A stretch of DNA of 32,757 nt from the NCBI GenBank assembly GCA_003671055.1, contig QWPV01000029.1, positions 1-32,757 on the forward strand, written 5' to 3'. Source of the stretch: Planctomycetota bacterium (GTDB taxonomy: Bacteria > Planctomycetota > Phycisphaerae > Phycisphaerales > SM1A02). Shown piece by piece: positions 1 to 7,369 of this stretch. Under the pieces are notes generated by a model that was given only the letters and a program-made list of their open reading frames with translations, was not told the origin of the DNA and ran no database searches. The stretch's first letter is position 1. Each line of letters opens with the position of its first letter. The translations under genes were made by a program, and so were the position numbers.

Positions 1-604
1 GTGTTGTGCTCTCCTTCAATTCAAACACGCCCCACAAGATGATCCCCTCAGGAATATTCGTGTGGCGGTAGTCGAAGGACAGAGACTCGCGCAGGTAGAT
101 TCGCTCTGATCCATCGTGCTGTAACACGTTCACTGAATGCACCGCATCACCAATGGATCCGAACTTTCCGCCAGCATTCATGCGCAGTGCGCCACCGATG
201 CTCGATGGAATACCTGCCATCTGCTCAAGACCAGCGAGTCCTCGACGCGCAAGTTCCGTGATGAGTTGCTCTGTCGCAGCGCCGCCCCATGCGCGCAAAG
301 CTTCCACGCGACCATACTGGTTGTACTCAACGGACTTGAACGCGGGTGCGTTGAGTCGAATGACAACGCCATCTACGCCAGAATCGGAAACCAATAGATT
401 CGCGCCGCTTCCGAGTACACGCACCGGAATCTGATCGCGGTGGCAGCGCCGCATTAACATCGAGAGCGATGCAACATCACGAGGCGAGATGAGTACATCA
501 GCTTTTCCTCCGATGCCGTACCACGTGAGTGGCGCAAGTTGCGCATCAGGAATTGCATCGACCTGAAGGTCGGCGTACAGGCTCGAAGGTGTTGCCACGG
601 TCAT
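1..604 (-). CDS. murB: UDP-N-acetylenolpyruvoylglucosamine reductase MurB, 3' end cut by window edge
   Basis: MurB is the cytoplasmic FAD enzyme that reduces UDP-GlcNAc-enolpyruvate to UDP-MurNAc with NADPH, the second committed step of peptidoglycan synthesis. I translated the minus strand from the ATG at 604-602, which begins MTVATPSS. About 201 codons are present before the window ends. Family signatures seen are LTWYGIGG (the usual T-x-RIGG region), the FAD-binding GSGANLLVSD, and GLEQMAGIPSSIGGALRMNAG-like residues around 123-143, followed by SFDYRHTNIP. The start lies 7 nt after the murC stop, so murC and murB are almost certainly co-transcribed. No good Shine-Dalgarno is seen, so translation may be coupled to murC. 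The C-terminal part, including the late catalytic Glu, lies outside the window. Confidence 0.93.
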   Translation of the reverse strand, partial: MTVATPSSLYADLQVDAIPDAQLAPLTWYGIGGKADVLISPRDVASLSMLMRRCHRDQIPVRVLGSGANLLVSDSGVDGVVIRLNAPAFKSVEYNQYGRVEALRAWGGAATEQLITELARRGLAGLEQMAGIPSSIGGALRMNAGGKFGSIGDAVHSVNVLQHDGSERIYLRESLSFDYRHTNIPEGIILWGVFELKESTT

Positions 605-611
605 TGTTGTA

Positions 612-2132
612 TCACGCGCTGCGCACATTCTTCACCCAATCAAGCGGCGCTTGGAGTTCGGACCCAAGAAATGTCTCGGCAATCTTGTAAACCGGACCAG
701 CGCCCATCGTGACGACCAAGTCGCCGTCTTGGCAAATTGCCTCGAGTTCTCGGTTGATGGCCTCGAAGGGATGGTGATGGCGAGCATCGGTTCCGAGCTC
801 GCGAAGTTTGTCGACGAGGTCGCTACTTGTCACGGTCTGCTTATCGATCTCAGAATCACGCGAGAAGAAGATATCGGGGACGAGCACGATGTTGGCATTC
901 GAAAAGCTCGACGCGAATTCAGCCATCAAGTGGCGCGTACGGCTCGCTTGATGTGGTTGAAACACGCAGATGAGTCGTCGTGGACGCTCGCTAACGCGCA
1001 GCGCGCGTAGGGTTTTCTCGCACTCGGTGGGATGATGCGCGTAGTCATCGAATACGCGCACTTTGCCGCCGCCCTGAAGCGTGCGTGCGCCTTTGAAATG
1101 GCTGCGTCGATCGAGACCGCGGAATTCGCACAGTGCCTCTGCGATCGCTTCCCAATCCGCGCCGAGCCAATGCGAGGTAATTGCAGCAGCTGCACTGTTG
1201 AGCGCGTTGTGATCGCCGGGCATCTGATTCGTCCACTGCGCGACCCAGATGCCGTCTTGCAGAATTCCTACGCGCTGCGCCTTCCCGTCGTAAACCACTT
1301 GAAAATCCGCGCTTGGCGAGAATCCCCATGTTGCGACTGCGCAGCCAAGATCAGAGCACACTTCGCGGCGATGCGCGCCTTCGTGCGCAATGAGAAGCTT
1401 TCCGCCCTTATCACTCGAAGGGAGTAGCCCTGCAAATTCGCGGAACGACTGGATGATCGCTTCGAGATCGCGGTAGCAATCGAGGTGATCCGCTTCGACA
1501 TTGTTGATGACTGCAATCGTCGGGCGATGCTGATGGAACGAGCGATTGAATTCGCACGCTTCGCAGACCATCACGCCAGGCGCGCCTTGCATCTTGCCGG
1601 TTGGAATCCGTGCAGCGCCATTGCGAGACCCGCCGCCGATTTGCTCGCAGGTTGCGCCGACAATCACGCTTGGATCAAGGCCAGTGCGAAGGAGGACCCA
1701 CGCGGTCATCGCGGTAGTTGTGCTCTTGCCGTGCGTGCCTGCAATCGAGAGCGATGTGCACTGCTGCTGCGCGAGTCCAAGGACTTCCGCGTAGGTCATG
1801 GTGCGAATCGAGCGCTCGCTCGCGGCAAGTAGTTCGGGGTGATCGTGCTTGATGGCCGCGGAATACACGACGAGATCAAGATCGTTCGGGAGGACGCTCA
1901 TGCCGTCACCGACATGCGTGTGAATGCCGAGATTCTCAAGCCGTTCAAGTAACGGTGACCACGACTGGTCGCTTCCCATCACAGCAGCGCCGCGATTGCG
2001 CAGCATCTGTGCAAGACCGGACATCCCAGATCCGCCAATGCCAATGAAGTGGATTCGCTTGCCAGCGAAGACCAAATCGTAGGGAGCATGCGCGTGGGAA
2101 CCGTTGGGCGACTCTGCGTTTCGTTGGGTCAT
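612..2132 (-). CDS. murC: UDP-N-acetylmuramate--L-alanine ligase MurC
   Basis: MurC is the cytoplasmic ATP-dependent ligase that adds L-Ala to UDP-MurNAc. The 506-residue product has the three Mur-ligase domains in order. The N-terminal Rossmann-like UDP-binding motif is GIGGSGMSG at residues 31-39. The ATP-binding P-loop is GTHGKSTTT at about 132-140, where most MurC have GTHGKTTT. The C-terminal domain carries DDYAHHPTE, typical of MurC. Length is slightly above the usual 460-490 because of a roughly 20-residue N-terminal extension. The ATG at 2132 is the natural start, although a shorter start near the glycine motif cannot be excluded. It lies upstream of murB (7-nt gap) and downstream of nth, with a 167-nt gap rich in CACGTG motifs. 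Confidence 0.96.
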   Translation of the reverse strand: MTQRNAESPNGSHAHAPYDLVFAGKRIHFIGIGGSGMSGLAQMLRNRGAAVMGSDQSWSPLLERLENLGIHTHVGDGMSVLPNDLDLVVYSAAIKHDHPELLAASERSIRTMTYAEVLGLAQQQCTSLSIAGTHGKSTTTAMTAWVLLRTGLDPSVIVGATCEQIGGGSRNGAARIPTGKMQGAPGVMVCEACEFNRSFHQHRPTIAVINNVEADHLDCYRDLEAIIQSFREFAGLLPSSDKGGKLLIAHEGAHRREVCSDLGCAVATWGFSPSADFQVVYDGKAQRVGILQDGIWVAQWTNQMPGDHNALNSAAAAITSHWLGADWEAIAEALCEFRGLDRRSHFKGARTLQGGGKVRVFDDYAHHPTECEKTLRALRVSERPRRLICVFQPHQASRTRHLMAEFASSFSNANIVLVPDIFFSRDSEIDKQTVTSSDLVDKLRELGTDARHHHPFEAINRELEAICQDGDLVVTMGAGPVYKIAETFLGSELQAPLDWVKNVRSA

Positions 2133-2181
2133 ATGGGTTCAGGGCGCGATGGGCGGTTGCGCTCTTCGTTTGGAAAGGGAT

Positions 2182-2290
2182 CACGTGGACGACTGCCTCA
2201 ATCGCACACGTGCCAGTTGCTCCACATTCGAGCTTATGGAACGCAATTAATCGGCACACAACTAGCTTCGGAGTGAAGATTCTTCACGTG
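2182..2290. promoter_or_regulatory. Three CACGTG hexamers and a 15-bp palindrome in the nth-murC gap
   Basis: CACGTG occurs at 2182-2187, 2207-2212 and 2285-2290 within a 167-nt non-coding gap. An imperfectly centred palindrome, GTGAAGATTCTTCAC, lies at 2273-2287 and overlaps the third copy. Both kinds of element are dyad-symmetric and could be protein-binding sites. No regulator is identified; the assignment as operators is inference. Confidence 0.3.
2233..2261 (-). promoter_or_regulatory. Candidate promoter for murC-murB
   Basis: On the minus strand TTGTGT (2261-2256) is followed after 17 nt by CATAAG (2238-2233). This is a weak match to the -35/-10 consensus with ideal spacing. It would give a leader of about 100 nt before murC, unlike the very short leaders predicted elsewhere in the window. 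The match is poor enough that murC could instead be read from nth. Confidence 0.25.
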
Positions 2291-2299
2291 GAATTCATG

Positions 2300-3121
2300 C
2301 TATTTTTTTGGGGACTTCCTTCGGGTTGAAGCGACCTTTTGAGAGGGTTGTTTTGACTTTGGACGAGATGTTTCCGGAGTCTCTCGAGCAGCGCGACTCG
2401 CACGGCCTTGTGTGCAAAATTCCTGGCAAATCGCGTCGTTTTCGCATTGCGCGCCTCGTGCTTTACACGCGCGACGGCCGTGGAAGATCAAGAGGTGCGA
2501 GAGCATGCACCATTGCGAGCGGGGGAAGAGCGCCATCAAGTCGCGCTCGATCTGCACAGGGGTCGTGGCTCGCGAAAGGCCAAGTCGCGCTGAGAGTCTG
2601 ACGACGTGCGTGTCCACCACAACGCCAGCGGCGATGCCAAACGCGTTGCCGAGCACGACGTTTGCAGTCTTCCTCGCGACGCCTCGGAGCTCGAGAAGGT
2701 GATCAATCTCGGCAGGAACTTCGCCTCCGTGCTTCTCGCAGAGGACGGTGCAGGTTGCATGAATCGCCTTTGCTTTGGCGCGGAAAAGTCCGATCGATCG
2801 GATGTGTGGCTCGATCAGCGCTGGAGTTGCGCGCGCGAAATCCGCAGCGACGGGAAACGCTTGGAAGAGCGCGGGAGTTGCGCGATTGACCGCAACGTCG
2901 GTGCATTGGGCACTCAAGATTGTCGCGAGAAGAAGTTGCAGCGGCGACTGGGCGTCAAGTTCACAGCGTGCATCGGGGTATTGAGCGCTGAGTGCGTCGA
3001 ACAATTTCGCAGCGCGTTCTTTCGCAATAGCGCTCTTCTTTGGAAGCGCGAAGGGAATGACAGGTTCCGCGCTATGCGCTTTCGCGGGGACAGGTGTCGT
3101 GTGTGCTGGCTTCCGTGCCAT
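2300..3121 (-). CDS. nth: Endonuclease III, with unusual iron-sulfur cysteine spacing
   Basis: Nth is a DNA glycosylase/AP lyase of base-excision repair acting on oxidised pyrimidines. The 273-residue protein has the helix-hairpin-helix LRGVARKTANVV at 145-156, with the catalytic Lys at 151, and VDTHV with the catalytic Asp at 170. LLATILSAQCTD near 64-75 is also typical. The C-terminal [4Fe-4S] loop is odd: Cys 219, 226, 232 and 236 give C-x6-C-x5-C-x3-C. The E. coli enzyme has C-x6-C-x2-C-x5-C. A basic tail of about 35 residues follows, rich in Lys, Arg and Ser, and makes the protein longer than the usual 210-220. The ATG at 3121 is preceded by a TAAGAT box only 5 nt away. The family is certain; cluster geometry is open. 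Confidence 0.94.
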   Translation of the reverse strand: MARKPAHTTPVPAKAHSAEPVIPFALPKKSAIAKERAAKLFDALSAQYPDARCELDAQSPLQLLLATILSAQCTDVAVNRATPALFQAFPVAADFARATPALIEPHIRSIGLFRAKAKAIHATCTVLCEKHGGEVPAEIDHLLELRGVARKTANVVLGNAFGIAAGVVVDTHVVRLSARLGLSRATTPVQIERDLMALFPRSQWCMLSHLLIFHGRRACKARGAQCENDAICQEFCTQGRASRAARETPETSRPKSKQPSQKVASTRRKSPKK

Positions 3122-3126
3122 GGAGA

Positions 3127-3132
3127 ATCTTA
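3127..3132 (-). promoter_or_regulatory. -10-like TAAGAT box immediately upstream of nth
   Basis: TAAGAT reads on the minus strand 5 nt before the nth ATG, with TTCTCC-like sequence between and no Shine-Dalgarno. Position and sequence match the other start-proximal boxes in this window, so a leaderless nth mRNA is predicted. Confidence 0.4.
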
Positions 3133-3149
3133 ACTGCGTGAACCCGGCG

Positions 3150-3812
3150 CTATCGTCGTGAAACGCCTACGAAAGAGGGTGCATTTGACGTACCGTCGCG
3201 TCGTCGACGAAAGGGCGCAGAGGTAGCGCTCGTGACAACGATGACGAGAAGCGAAGCGAGCGTCGCAGTGCCAAGCGTCGTCGAATACGAGTGGTAGTCA
3301 TCCACTGTCAGCTTCACGTTGGCCGCAGCAGCGGCATCACCGCTTCGCGCAGTGGTTCGATATGCCTCCAACGACTCGTTGAACTTCGGCACCGACCAGA
3401 AAATCGAGATCACGCTCGCGCCTACCGCGATGCACAGCGCGAGTCGCCCGATGCGTTGGCGCCCGAGGCTCGGCGAGATCGATGTTGCGTTTTGCAGCAA
3501 CACCATGATGAGAAAGACTGGTACGAGAATCCACTGCGCGCGCATCGTGAGATCAAAGACGCTCTGCGCGAGAAATCCCGCGATCAATGCGCGCCCGAGC
3601 TCTGGTTCTGCCGCGAGAAACCCTTCGTACCCTTCGAGGGAAAGCGACATTCCGCGTGCGGTTGGGAAGATTGCACTCGCCGCAAGTCCGCCACACAACG
3701 CGACAGCAAACCATGCGGTGAGTGCGAGCCAGTACCCAATATCAATAATGCGCGTCACAGCCTTTGGATGATACGCGAGTTCTTGCACTCCTCGTACACT
3801 CTCATCCTTCAT
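3150..3812 (-). CDS. Multi-pass inner-membrane protein of unknown function
   Basis: I do not recognise this 220-residue protein. Reading from the ATG at 3812, it has about four hydrophobic segments: a first near residues 24-47, a second around 85-105 containing QWILVPVFLIMVLL, a third with LALCIAVGASVISIF, and a last with LGTATLASLLVIVVTSA. A soluble-looking stretch with FNESLEAYRTTARSGDAAAA lies between the last two, and a short basic tail follows. The layout loosely recalls the DUF4149/TMEM205-like group, but no diagnostic motif is seen. A GTG at 3818 would add two residues. It sits 28 nt upstream of nth and could be co-transcribed with it, although nth has its own start-proximal box. Its start codon overlaps the divergent gene at 3811. 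Confidence 0.7.
   Translation of the reverse strand: MKDESVRGVQELAYHPKAVTRIIDIGYWLALTAWFAVALCGGLAASAIFPTARGMSLSLEGYEGFLAAEPELGRALIAGFLAQSVFDLTMRAQWILVPVFLIMVLLQNATSISPSLGRQRIGRLALCIAVGASVISIFWSVPKFNESLEAYRTTARSGDAAAAANVKLTVDDYHSYSTTLGTATLASLLVIVVTSATSAPFRRRRDGTSNAPSFVGVSRR
3795..3800 (+). promoter_or_regulatory. -10-like TACACT box upstream of the 3811 gene
   Basis: TACACT lies 10 nt before the ATG at 3811. The same hexamer precedes the genes at 5090, 11041 and 22834. No Shine-Dalgarno separates it from the ATG. The box itself lies inside the oppositely oriented membrane protein gene. Confidence 0.45.
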
Positions 3813-4581
3813 GCACACGGATCAGCGTCCACCACTTGCTGCGACAATTTCACCGTTGAAGTTGCCACCGAGGGAAGCGCTCGGGTGGGTCTCGAGCATC
3901 GGCATTCGAGGCGTTGCTGTGTCCGCGACCGATCCGCGGACGCGACCTCGTGACTTCGATCGCAGCGCGCGCCGGGACCTTGTCGCAGTGATGCAACGCT
4001 TTGAACTTCGTTGCGCGTGTATCGATTGTTTCGTGCCGAGCTCGCATTTTCTCGATCCCGCCCAGGTAGATCGTGTGACCGCGGCGGCCGTCGATGCAAT
4101 TGAACTTGCCGCAGAAATCGCGTCGATCGAAGGGCATGTTGGGGGCGGAATCGTGGTGCTCTCAGCGCCAGCCAAGCCCGAAGGTGTTGCGTGTTTCGCG
4201 ATCGATGCGATTCGAGCGAGTGCGGAGCATCATGGTGTGTGCGTTGCGATTCCTGCGACGGATCCAGCAAGCATCGCAAGCCCATTCTTCGTCGCACTTG
4301 ATCCTGCGCAGATTCTCGCCAACAGCGGCGATCCGCAAACTGTTGCGCTCGCCGCAAATGGCCGCATCGGTGCCGTACGCATCGTCGATCTTCTCCGCAG
4401 CGGTTCGCGCGGTCCGATTCACGAGCCGCAAGAGTCGCAACTGGATTGCAGAGGCTTCGTCGCTGGCTGTCGAGCCGCCGGATTTGCAGGCGATTTCGTG
4501 GTGGATTTGCGGCAGTGGATCGAACCCGAACGCGGTTTGCTCGCGACGCTTCAACGCTGGCGCACGGAGGTCGACGCATGA
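3811..4581 (+). CDS. Sugar phosphate isomerase/epimerase-like TIM-barrel protein
   Basis: The 256-residue product resembles the xylose-isomerase-like (AP endonuclease family 2) TIM-barrel superfamily only in general pattern: repeated short hydrophobic strands, each followed by a helix. Examples are IGIRGVAVSA near 33-42, FELRCACIDCFVPSS near 69-83 after an Arg-rich helix, and GGGIVVLSAPAKP near 112-124. Family-typical metal ligands cannot be assigned with confidence, so the substrate is unknown. The gene overlaps acpS by ATGA and so forms an operon with it. Its ATG shares two bases with the start codon of the divergent membrane protein. A regulatory or degenerate barrel remains possible. Confidence 0.7.
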   Translation: MHTDQRPPLAATISPLKLPPREALGWVSSIGIRGVAVSATDPRTRPRDFDRSARRDLVAVMQRFELRCACIDCFVPSSHFLDPAQVDRVTAAAVDAIELAAEIASIEGHVGGGIVVLSAPAKPEGVACFAIDAIRASAEHHGVCVAIPATDPASIASPFFVALDPAQILANSGDPQTVALAANGRIGAVRIVDLLRSGSRGPIHEPQESQLDCRGFVAGCRAAGFAGDFVVDLRQWIEPERGLLATLQRWRTEVDA

Positions 4582-4976
4582 GTGCACGAGTTCCCTTTCG
4601 CGTGGGTATTGATTTCATTGAAATCGCGCGAATCGAAAAATTGCTCAATGAGCATGGTGAACGATTCGCCGAGCGTGTCTACACCGAAAGTGAGCGTGCG
4701 TATTGTGACGCTGGCGGTCTGCAGCGAAGTGCGCGCTACGCCGCAAGATTTGCCGTGAAAGAGGCGGTTCTCAAAGCACTCGGCACAGGAATGACCATCG
4801 GTTTCGCGTGGACGGATGTGGAGACCATTCGCGCCGCCAACGGTGAACCAAGTATTGCGCTGCACGGCGGGGCGCGAGCACACGCGGAAACCTTGGGCAT
4901 CGCGGGTTGGAGCGTGAGCCTCACGCACGCACGCGAACTTGCTGGCGCGACGGTCGCATGTTGGACCGAGCCCTAA
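4578..4976 (+). CDS. acpS: Holo-[acyl-carrier-protein] synthase AcpS
   Basis: AcpS transfers the 4'-phosphopantetheine of CoA to a serine of apo-ACP and so activates fatty acid synthesis. The 132-residue length fits the family. VGIDFIEIARIEKLL at 9-23 holds the conserved metal-binding Asp, and FAVKEAVLKALGTG at 58-71 holds the conserved Glu and the GTG turn. SVSLTHARELAGA near the end is the usual C-terminal strand pair. The ATG at 4578 overlaps the preceding stop as ATGA and has a good GGAGG 7 nt upstream, which settles the start. The gene is therefore translationally coupled to the TIM-barrel-like gene. Confidence 0.95.
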   Translation: MSARVPFRVGIDFIEIARIEKLLNEHGERFAERVYTESERAYCDAGGLQRSARYAARFAVKEAVLKALGTGMTIGFAWTDVETIRAANGEPSIALHGGARAHAETLGIAGWSVSLTHARELAGATVACWTEP

Positions 4977-5076
4977 ACATCCCTTGATTTCCCATCCAAG
5001 CCCTGATCACCGTAGAGAGGATGATGGAGGGAGTGGCTTTTGCATCGCGCATATGTACCGCGATTGAAGAACGCCG

Positions 5077-5082
5077 TACACT
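5077..5082 (+). promoter_or_regulatory. -10-like TACACT box upstream of the 5090 gene
   Basis: TACACT ends 7 nt before the ATG at 5090 with no Shine-Dalgarno between. A TTGAAG occurs at 5064-5069, only 7 nt before the box and so too close to be a normal -35. Confidence 0.45.
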
Positions 5083-5089
5083 TCGTCGC

Positions 5090-5755
5090 ATGGCTCGCAA
5101 CAAATCTCCAGCGCTGTATGAGCTCTACGGCAGCGTGCCTACGCGAACTGCTGCCCAGCCTCGTCGAGAACTTCGCATCGCTCCGTGGGCACCGATTGCG
5201 TTCATCGCGGTTGCAGTACTGTTGTTCGTGGGTGCATTTCTGCTCGGCGTCAGCCGGGGCGAACGCGTCGGTCGAGCCGAAGCGCAAGCAGAGCGCGATG
5301 AACTTCTCTCGAGGGTTGATCAGTCGGGGGGTGGATTTGTGAACTCGCCGCAGCAAGCGAGCGCGAATGAGGGATCGCCGGAACAGCCAGTCGGGACTGC
5401 CGCCACCAGCGCAGGCTCAACGGGAAGCAATCGTTATCCTCCCGTTGACCCTGAACTCGATCCTCGCGAAGTTGGCAAGCTTTATCTGACTGTCTGCACT
5501 GTGCCCACCGAGAACGCGCCGAAGGTTGCTAATTTCCTTCGTGAACAGGGGCTTGAAGCATTCGTCGTTCCATGCAATACTGCTCGGTCCCGCGAAGTGA
5601 TCGTCTTACCCGGTTTTTCCGACCGAGGCGACTCTGGAGCAATCGAGAGACTGAAGGATCGAGTTCGAACAGTCGGACTCATCTGGAAGCAAACGACGCG
5701 GGATACTCGAGGCTTCAGCGACTGTTACGCGAAGCCGTTCTCTGGTCGCTCGTAA
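5090..5755 (+). CDS. Single-pass membrane protein with a possible SPOR-like C-terminal domain
   Basis: I chose the ATG at 5090 (MARNKSPALYELYGS), giving 221 residues. An in-frame ATG at 5021 exists, but the TACACT box at 5077 favours the later one. A short cytoplasmic basic segment is followed by one transmembrane helix at about 31-54. A charged segment that may be helical (RAEAQAERDELLSRV) and a Ser/Gly/Pro-rich linker at about 77-118 come next. The C-terminal 100 residues (GKLYLTVCTV..., VANFLREQGLEAFVVP...) have the strand-helix-strand rhythm of SPOR-like peptidoglycan-binding domains, but the match is by pattern only. The topology would place this domain outside the inner membrane. Cell-envelope function is inferred. 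Confidence 0.72.
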   Translation: MARNKSPALYELYGSVPTRTAAQPRRELRIAPWAPIAFIAVAVLLFVGAFLLGVSRGERVGRAEAQAERDELLSRVDQSGGGFVNSPQQASANEGSPEQPVGTAATSAGSTGSNRYPPVDPELDPREVGKLYLTVCTVPTENAPKVANFLREQGLEAFVVPCNTARSREVIVLPGFSDRGDSGAIERLKDRVRTVGLIWKQTTRDTRGFSDCYAKPFSGRS

Positions 5756-5814
5756 TGCGACAGTGAGTGAGTGTTCTGTTTGCAACCGTCCGTAGAAAAT
5801 TTTTGAGTTTAGCT

Positions 5815-6084
5815 ATGAGCATCCACAGCAGCCTGAAGACTAAGTCCGGCAACCTCGCCTCTCACCGCGGCGTGTTCACACGCGAAGAGCGCATCTCGAA
5901 GTTGACCGAAGCCGAAAAGTTTGGCGCAGGCAAGAGCCCGCTCGGACTTCCAAAGGTCCTGAGTGTGAAGCTCGGTGGCGCCAAGAAGGAGAAGGCCGCC
6001 GTTGATGGCGCCGCAGCTCCAGCAGCAGCCGGAGGCAAGAAGGCTGCAGCGAAGCCAGCAGCGAAGCCAGCAGCGAAGAAGTAA
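5815..6084 (+). CDS. Small basic protein of the PVC-group type with an Ala/Lys/Pro tail
   Basis: The 89-residue protein has two parts. Residues 1-50 (MSIHSSLKTKSGN..., RGVFTREERI, LGLPKV) resemble a short conserved basic protein that I know from Planctomycetes, Verrucomicrobia and Chlamydiae (TIGR04137-like). Its role is, to my knowledge, not settled; its size and charge suggest nucleic acid or ribosome association. Residues 56-89 are a low-complexity tail rich in Lys, Ala, Gly and Pro (KKAAAKPAAKPAAKK), like histone H1 tails, encoded by short tandem repeats of a GCAGCGAAGCCA unit. The start at 5815 is fixed by the conserved MSIHSSL. It is a single-gene unit closed by a strong hairpin at 6115, which suggests high expression. 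No clear Shine-Dalgarno is visible. Confidence 0.88.
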   Translation: MSIHSSLKTKSGNLASHRGVFTREERISKLTEAEKFGAGKSPLGLPKVLSVKLGGAKKEKAAVDGAAAPAAAGGKKAAAKPAAKPAAKK

Positions 6085-6114
6085 TTTCGGTCTTGGCCTC
6101 CAGTATGAAATTTT

Positions 6115-6150
6115 CAACGACCTCCGTGCACTCACGGAGGTCGTTGTGTT
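6115..6150 (+). terminator. Hairpin terminator after the small basic protein gene
   Basis: A perfect 14-bp stem pairs CAACGACCTCCGTG (6115-6128) with CACGGAGGTCGTTG (6133-6146) around a 4-nt loop. It is followed by TGTTGTTG, a broken T-run. It lies 31 nt after the stop codon and 38 nt before the aminotransferase start. Confidence 0.8.
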
Positions 6151-6184
6151 GTTGAGCGGTGTACGCTTCACACGAACGCACACC

Positions 6185-7369
6185 ATGACAGTCACCGAAC
6201 CACACACAGCAACCACAAAGCTCGACGTCGCATCTCTTCTGTCTCGGCGCGCGAACGCGATCGACGCGAGTGGCATCCGCAAAGTGTTCGACCTCGCAGC
6301 GCACTTGAAGAATCCGATCAACCTCTCAATCGGTCAGCCAGACTTTCCCGTGCCGCAGGTGATCAAGGATGCTGCAATTGCCGCGATTCAAGGCGATAAG
6401 AACGGCTACACGCCGACACAAGGTTGTCCAGAGTTACTGCATGCGATTTGGACTCGTCTTGAGCATGAGTTCCAGTGGCAGCGTGAACCTCAACATGGAC
6501 TCAGTGTGATTGCGACAAGTGGCACGAGCGGTGGATTGCTGCTCGCACTGCTCTGCCTTCTCGATGAAGGCGATGAAGCAATCATTCCCGATCCATACTT
6601 TGTGATGTACCCCGCGATGGGGCCACTCACAGCAGGCAAGATGGTCGCAGTTGATACCTATCCAGATTTCCGTCTCACTGCTGCACGCATCGAACGCCAC
6701 ATCACGCCGCGTACGAAGGTCGTGTTGCTGAATAGTCCCGGCAACCCCACGGGTGTCGTACTCAACCAACAAGAGATCAGCGACATCGTCGATCTCTGTC
6801 GCGCGAAGAACATCCTCATTATGTCTGATGAGATCTACGACGAGTTCACATTCGCCGAAGCACGCGAAGGTGGACGATTCCCTTCACCCGCATCTTTCAC
6901 GCGCGATTGTTTACTTGTGCGCGGATTCGGAAAAACCTACGGCTGCACAGGTTGGCGATTGGGCTACGTCGCAGGTCCACACGAACTCGTGCAAGCGATG
7001 GCTCGATTGCAACAATTCAGCTACGTCTGCCCACCAAGCATGGCGCAATACGGCGTCGCAAAAGCATTCGATGTCGACATGCAACCGTGGGTTGATCGCT
7101 TCGAGAAGCGCCGCGACATGATGCTCGATGCATTCAAGGGAATCGCCGAAGTGACACGACCAGGCGGCGCCTTCTACGGCTTCGTCGAAGTACCAAAGCG
7201 CCTCGGTCTCACAGGCACAGCATTCGTCGAGAAGGCAATCGCGAACAATGTGCTCATCATCCCCGGCAAAGTCTTCAGCGCACGCGACACCCACTTCCGA
7301 ATTTCATTCGCACAAAAAGATGAAGTCCTCGCTGAAGGCCTCGGCGTTCTACGCGGCTTGATGGTTTGA
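6185..7369 (+). CDS. PLP-dependent class I/II aminotransferase (aspartate aminotransferase-like)
   Basis: The enzyme belongs to fold-type I PLP aminotransferases, cytoplasmic enzymes that move amino groups between amino acids and 2-oxoacids. The 394-residue length is typical. INLSIGQPDFPVP near 45-57 and GYTPTQG near 74-80 form the N-terminal signature. NSPGNPTG at 183-190 holds the cofactor-binding Asn. SDEIYDEF near 214-221 holds the Asp and Tyr that contact PLP, and GFGKTYGCTGWRLGY has the Schiff-base Lys at 250. FRISFAQ near the end carries the carboxylate-binding Arg. The ATG at 6185 was chosen because upstream codons overlap the terminator hairpin. Substrate specificity cannot be read from sequence; aspartate, alanine or aromatic substrates are possible. 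It is a monocistronic unit. Confidence 0.92.
   Translation: MTVTEPHTATTKLDVASLLSRRANAIDASGIRKVFDLAAHLKNPINLSIGQPDFPVPQVIKDAAIAAIQGDKNGYTPTQGCPELLHAIWTRLEHEFQWQREPQHGLSVIATSGTSGGLLLALLCLLDEGDEAIIPDPYFVMYPAMGPLTAGKMVAVDTYPDFRLTAARIERHITPRTKVVLLNSPGNPTGVVLNQQEISDIVDLCRAKNILIMSDEIYDEFTFAEAREGGRFPSPASFTRDCLLVRGFGKTYGCTGWRLGYVAGPHELVQAMARLQQFSYVCPPSMAQYGVAKAFDVDMQPWVDRFEKRRDMMLDAFKGIAEVTRPGGAFYGFVEVPKRLGLTGTAFVEKAIANNVLIIPGKVFSARDTHFRISFAQKDEVLAEGLGVLRGLMV

Noticed and set aside
6035-6082. Tandem GCAGCGAAGCCA repeats as a mobile or CRISPR-like repeat.
   Set aside because: The units are in frame and encode the Ala/Lys/Pro tail of the small basic protein; a coding low-complexity tract explains them.
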